Source: Flammeovirgaceae bacterium UBA976 (GTDB lineage: Bacteria > Bacteroidota > Bacteroidia > Cytophagales > Cyclobacteriaceae). Taken from it: a stretch of DNA of 38,300 nt. Shown here piece by piece: positions 34,803-38,300 of the stretch. Below the pieces are notes generated by a model. That model saw only the letters and a list, made by a program, of their open reading frames with translations. It did not search any database and had not been told where the DNA came from. The position numbers were made by a program, and so were the translations under genes. The stretch is from contig DBBU01000019.1 in NCBI GenBank assembly GCA_002292365.1, forward strand, positions 1 through 38,300, given 5' to 3'. How positions within the stretch are numbered: the stretch's first letter is position 1; each line of letters starts with the position of its first letter.

Positions 34803-36184
34803 ATGAGAATTCTTAAATACCTCCTCTTATTAAGCCTCCTTTATTCACTATTAGTGTTTTCTCATTGTGATGAACATAATGAAGATCCTATTGCAGATAG
34901 TACAAATGATGACACTACTGATAATAGCTTGCAAGACACTATATGATACACTTTAATCTTAATAGCTTCAGAGGGGGGAGCTGTCAATCCTGAATCAGGT
35001 ATTTACAATGAAAATGAATCTGTGGCATTGTTAGCTACTCCTTATTCAACTTTTATTTATTAATTTGACAGGAAGTTCAACGAGTACCGATAACCCTTTG
35101 AGTGTGACCATAGATGCAGATAAGAGCTACACTGCCAACTTTGCGAAGAAACAATATCCATTAATAATCCTTATTGATAGGAGGGTATTGTGAGTGAAGA
35201 AATAATAACCAATGGTAGAATTGAAGATTATGATGTTGGCAGTATGGTCCAGCTAACCGCTGATCCATGAGAGGGCTGGAAATGTGATCAATGGATTGAA
35301 TTAAACATTGATACCAATCCGATTGAAGTGTCAATAACAGATTCAATAATATTAACAGCAAGATTTTATATCACAATAGATAGTATTTCAATCACACCTT
35401 CAGCTTTACAAATGATCTTAGGAGCCATAGATACGCTAAATGCTGATATCTATCCTGGTAATATTTCTGATGCCCTAATTAGATATCGAGTGATGAGCGC
35501 ATTACAACCGTTACCCAAGAAGGTATTATAACCGCTCTAGCCAAAGGAGAAACAATAATAACGGTAATGACAGCTAAAGATTCTATAACTAATTCCGTTA
35601 ACGTTGCGGTTAGACTAGATGGTGATCAAGATGGTGTCATAGATGAAAATGATTGTGCGGATACGTCTGAAGGTGCAACAGTAGATGCCAATGGCTGCGC
35701 AGATTCACAGAAAGACTCGGATGGAGATGGGGTCAAAGATGACAAAGACACTTGTGAGGATACGCCTGAAGGGACCCAAGTTGACCTAAATGGATGCCCT
35801 ATGGGATCTATTTGGACGGGGACGATACTAACCTTTTATAAATTAGATAATACAGATCCTAGCTTAGCTGAAAACCAGGATAGAATTACTGAAAACGTAT
35901 GGATTACTAGAAATAATGTAGAAGGGGGACAAATTTACAATGCCGTTATAGAGAGTGCATCAAGCAAAAATACTAGTCCCGCAGGAACGGCATGGGCTGA
36001 GGGTATCATTGCTGATTACGATACTTTAAATTATTCGCTCTTTCGAAGTGCTACGGTAAAGCCCAAAAATTCGGTTGGCAAAACCTATGTAGTACATTTA
36101 ATTTTTGATGATATTTATTTATCCATAAAAATACTTTCATGGTCAAGCAAAAAAAGAGGAGTATTTAGCTTAATTTTTAGCTAA
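34803..36184 (+). pseudogene. Decayed lipoprotein gene with InlB-type, BIG2, thrombospondin-3 and C-terminal surface domains
   Basis: ATG 34803 encodes a lipoprotein signal peptide (YSLLVFSHC) and an acidic linker, then meets TGA after QDTI. The frame resumes with SEGGAVNPESGIYNENESV. Pieces in changing frames follow: TGSSTSTDNPLSVTIDADKS and YTANFAKK (InlB/Bacteroides repeat style), VSEEIITNGRIEDYDVGSMV with a TGA before EGWKCDQW, a BIG2 domain (ISITPSALQMILG, then ITTVTQEGIITALAKGE), and two TSP3 repeats (DGDQDGVIDENDCAD, DSDGDGVKDDKDTC). Last comes a known Bacteroidota surface domain (IWTGTILTFYKLD, ENVWITRNN, HLIFDDIYLSIKILSWSS) that may also be frameshifted at its end. At least three stops and three frameshifts are present. 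Confidence 0.85.
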
Positions 36185-36275
36185 TATTGATGTGCTTTTG
36201 GATAATAAATACTTTGAAAAGCAGTAGCCTGTTACCCCATTAATGTGATACACAACTGAAATTAGACATGTTAAA

Positions 36276-37058
36276 ATGAAGCCTATTCTTCATTCAATTT
36301 GTTTTTTAATCTTGACTTTTTTTCTGAATCAATCAGCCATTGCACAGGCACTTGTTGGTGTAGAAACAGGTTTCGTAATGACAGGCTATAATGATATTCG
36401 TATTCCAGGAAATCTTGGGACCCTATTCTCTCTTAAAGATGATCTGAAGTCCAAAACAAAAATATTTTATCGCTTGAGAGCTAGCTATACCTTGCAATCA
36501 CGTCATACGGTTTCTTTGTTGTATGCCCCTCTCGAAATCAAATCAGCGGGCCGAGTACCCAATAAAATTTCCTTTAACGGAGTCTTGTTTGATGCTAATA
36601 CTGACATTAAAAGTATTTATAAATTTAATTCCTACCGGTTCACCTACCGCTATCATCTAATAAGCCAAACTAAGATTATTTTGGATTTGGGATTTACGGC
36701 AAAAATCAGAGATGCCAACATCCGCCTTTATTCGACCAAACAAACTACTGAGCGCACCAGTAACGGATTTGTCCCTATTATTAATTTTAACTTTAAGTGG
36801 AACATCAATGAAGTCTGGGGCCTCCTCCTGAATGGTGATGCACTGGTTGTGCCACAGGGTAGAGCTGAGGATATTCAGCTGGCGATAACCTATAAATTCT
36901 CTGATCCTGTAAATATTCTGGTGGGATACCGCATACTTGAAGGGGGTACAGACAGTAATAGCGGCTACGGTTTTGTCTTATTCCACTATACCTCTTTTGG
37001 ATTCTCATATAGGTTTAAAAAAAGAGGGAATAAAAAAGGACTAATGGTCAATAAATAG
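36276..37058 (+). CDS. Predicted outer-membrane beta-barrel protein
   Basis: The product is 260 residues with signal peptide MKPILHSICFLILTFFLNQSAIAQ. The mature part alternates polar and hydrophobic residues in strands of 9-12 residues ending in aromatic residues, for example KIFYRLRASYTL, HTVSLLYAPLEI, NSYRFTYRYHLI, KIILDLGFTAKI, IQLAITYKF, VNILVGYRIL and FGFSYRF. This suggests an eight- to ten-stranded barrel in the outer membrane. No specific family is recognised. The final strand is followed by a basic tail (KKRGNKKGLMVNK) rather than a terminal aromatic residue, which is unusual for a barrel and may reflect an extended C-terminus. It stands alone downstream of a pseudogene. Confidence 0.75.
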   Translation: MKPILHSICFLILTFFLNQSAIAQALVGVETGFVMTGYNDIRIPGNLGTLFSLKDDLKSKTKIFYRLRASYTLQSRHTVSLLYAPLEIKSAGRVPNKISFNGVLFDANTDIKSIYKFNSYRFTYRYHLISQTKIILDLGFTAKIRDANIRLYSTKQTTERTSNGFVPIINFNFKWNINEVWGLLLNGDALVVPQGRAEDIQLAITYKFSDPVNILVGYRILEGGTDSNSGYGFVLFHYTSFGFSYRFKKRGNKKGLMVNK

Positions 37059-37289
37059 CAGATTTTTAAATATCATGAAATCATCATATCTGATATGAGA
37101 CCATTGATAAGCTATCAATGAACTACATCTCTTTTCAAATACTTCTTTAACTTTAGAAATAAGTTATGCCTAGACTTAATTAAGTACATCTCCGTATATC
37201 TGAATAAATTACTAAATTTGTAATATAAACTTTGTGTCGTTTATAATGATATAGAGCTGTTTTAGTCAATTTAATTACCATTTTATCCG

Positions 37290-37883
37290 ATGAGACTTTT
37301 CAAAAAATTCCTACTTTTAGCTTCGATTTATCTAATAGGATGCGGTGGCTGTTCGGTTCATCAATCAAACGTCAATGAAACCATTGGCATCGGTCAGACA
37401 CATCAAGGAGGTATTATATTTTACCTTTATCAAGAAGGCGATATTGGATATATTGAAGGTGAACGACATGGTCTCATTGCTGCGCCAAGTGATCAATCAA
37501 AATCTGCAATTTGGGGTTGGAATGATACTAAAATTTCAACAGCCGACGGAATCACCATAGGTACAGGCTTAAAGAACACTTTAGATATTATCGCTGGTTA
37601 TAGCGAGACTGGCATTGCTGCCGCGCTCTGTCATAAACTTTTTTTGGAGGGCTATGATGATTGGTTTTTACCTTCTAAAAATGAATTAAATTTGATGTAT
37701 CGCAATATCGGCAAAGGAAACTCCTTAGGTTTAGGTAATATTGGAGGTTTTGTCAATGGCAACTATTGGTCTTCTACTCAATATAACGAATACGACGCAT
37801 GGCAGCAAAATTTTGGCTATGGATACCAAACCCCTATTAATAAAAATGGAACAAAATATGTCAGAGCTATTAGAGCTTTTTAA
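37290..37883 (+). CDS. Lcl (DUF1566) domain lipoprotein, second copy
   Basis: The product is 197 residues with lipoprotein signal MRLFKKFLLLASIYLIGC; the next Cys residues (GGCS) may be the true lipid site. One Lcl/DUF1566 domain follows: HQGGIIFYLYQEGDIGY, GERHGLIAA, AIWGWNDTKI, GTGLKNTLDIIAGY, YDDWFLPSKNELNLMYRN, NYWSSTQYNEYDAWQQNF and the final TKYVRAIRAF. It is the closest relative in the window of 31432-32004, sharing layout and even the linker residues after the lipobox. The region just before the final VRAIRAF differs most between copies. It is probably a surface-binding protein. Confidence 0.87.
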   Translation: MRLFKKFLLLASIYLIGCGGCSVHQSNVNETIGIGQTHQGGIIFYLYQEGDIGYIEGERHGLIAAPSDQSKSAIWGWNDTKISTADGITIGTGLKNTLDIIAGYSETGIAAALCHKLFLEGYDDWFLPSKNELNLMYRNIGKGNSLGLGNIGGFVNGNYWSSTQYNEYDAWQQNFGYGYQTPINKNGTKYVRAIRAF

Positions 37884-37962
37884 CACTCATCATCTATTAA
37901 TGAATCTTCATCAAGTGACTTATAAACTTTGACTGATGTTAATCAATTAAAGATGATTAATG

Positions 37963-37992
37963 GGGCCTTCTAACTTACAAGTTAGATGAGCC
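37963..37992. repeat. Hairpin with perfect 8-bp arms
   Basis: TCTAACTT at 37969-37976 and AAGTTAGA at 37979-37986 pair, with flanking GGC and GCC able to extend the stem across a small internal loop. It lies about 80 bases after the stop of the second Lcl lipoprotein gene. No T-tract follows, so it may be a 3' stabilising structure rather than a terminator. Confidence 0.45.
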
Positions 37993-38104
37993 TGTCCGTC
38001 AAAAGAAGATAGGTCATATAAAAATTATGGTAGTTAACTATATTACTTTATTTTTAATTTAAAAATTACCAAAAAAAAAAATAAAAATGAAAAGAGATGA
38101 TAAC

Positions 38105-38296
38105 CTATTGACGACTGTTACTTTTGTAAAATTTAGAGACAATTTCCTTTAATAATGATTTGTTTAAGTTGACATCTAAAGAGTTAGAAATATAGATTGA
38201 AAGGTCCTTAATTACCTCGGCACGATAACCCAATTTAATGGCAATACTTTCACAAAATTTAGTTTCTTGCTGATGAACTTTATTGTCTATCTTCAT
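38105..38296 (-). CDS. C-terminal part of a TerB-like protein, possibly continuing past the window
   Basis: The frame covers 63 residues from ATG 38294-38296, but the preceding codons are open to the window edge, so the real start may lie outside. KVHQQETKFCESIAIKLGY followed by two further helices (VIKDLSIYISNSLD, LNKSLLKEIVSKF) resembles the last helices of TerB-like domains, which often read DGKVHPxExxFC. Function cannot be assigned. It may also be a complete small gene. Confidence 0.4.
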   Translation of the reverse strand: MKIDNKVHQQETKFCESIAIKLGYRAEVIKDLSIYISNSLDVNLNKSLLKEIVSKFYKSNSRQ

Positions 38297-38300
38297 TAAT

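Noticed and set aside
8907..36184. An alternative genetic code explaining the in-frame stops
   Set aside because: TAA, TAG and TGA all occur inside remnants and all three also end intact genes, and most remnants contain frameshifts too, so gene decay is the better explanation.
6129..37883. A diversity-generating retroelement acting on the Lcl/DUF1566 copies
   Set aside because: C-type-lectin-like folds are typical targets, but there is no reverse transcriptase or template repeat in the window, and the variable stretches do not show the expected excess of adenine-site changes in an otherwise identical DNA background.
1..38300. tRNA, rRNA, CRISPR array, insertion sequence or prophage
   Set aside because: No T-loop-like GTTCRAATC context with cloverleaf arms, no spaced direct repeats, no transposase or phage gene was found by eye.

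Overview
The window is about 38 kb of AT-rich DNA, probably from a marine, free-living member of the Bacteroidota close to the Cytophagales. This is inferred from gene content: a type IX secretion (T9SS) C-terminal sorting domain, many exported lipoproteins, DUF1080, DUF2147, Lcl/DUF1566 and BNR-repeat proteins, a bacterial SLC12-like carrier, a TAnnTTTG-type promoter element and little use of Shine-Dalgarno sites. No rRNA, tRNA, CRISPR array, insertion sequence or phage gene is visible.

Layout. Positions 1-5565 (minus strand) hold a partial exported amidohydrolase, an M3-family peptidase lipoprotein and an SLC12-like transporter. Positions 6129-9917 hold an Ig/Lcl surface protein, a GH5-like glycosidase and a YHYH lipoprotein gene broken by one stop codon. 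Positions 10058-12281 hold a small membrane protein, a DUF1295 membrane enzyme and a secreted protein of unknown function. Positions 12441-17063 are a minus-strand cluster: FMN 2-hydroxyacid dehydrogenase, DUF1080 hydrolase, diheme cytochrome c and beta-helix lipoprotein, the last two overlapping. Positions 17441-20251 hold a formylglycine-generating enzyme with its catalytic cysteine pair, an NTF2-like lipoprotein and a dead YceI gene. Positions 20410-27531 carry three large exported proteins: a BNR/Asp-box propeller, a five-repeat Ig-like protein and a T9SS substrate. Positions 27655-31387 are gene-poor and hold remnants of TlpA-like, unknown exported and rhodanese-like genes among two small intact genes. 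Positions 31432-38300 hold two more Lcl lipoproteins, a GH18 chitinase, a split M29-like gene, a heavily decayed thrombospondin-3/BIG2 lipoprotein, an outer-membrane barrel and a partial TerB-like gene.

Most products act in the envelope or outside the cell: polysaccharide and peptide breakdown (GH5-like, GH18, M3, amidohydrolase, DUF1080), surface recognition (Lcl, Ig-like, T9SS, BNR) and periplasmic redox (diheme cytochrome, broken TlpA).

Two observations stand out. (1) The M29-like gene is divided into two reading frames that join exactly by a -1 shift at a dnaX-type A AAA AAG heptamer, giving a full-length 390-residue protein with no other lesion. This could be programmed or slippage-rescued expression, a fresh mutation, or a sequencing error. 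(2) At least six exported or thiol-related genes are disrupted within 27 kb, at stages from a single stop codon to extensive decay, which suggests active gene loss.
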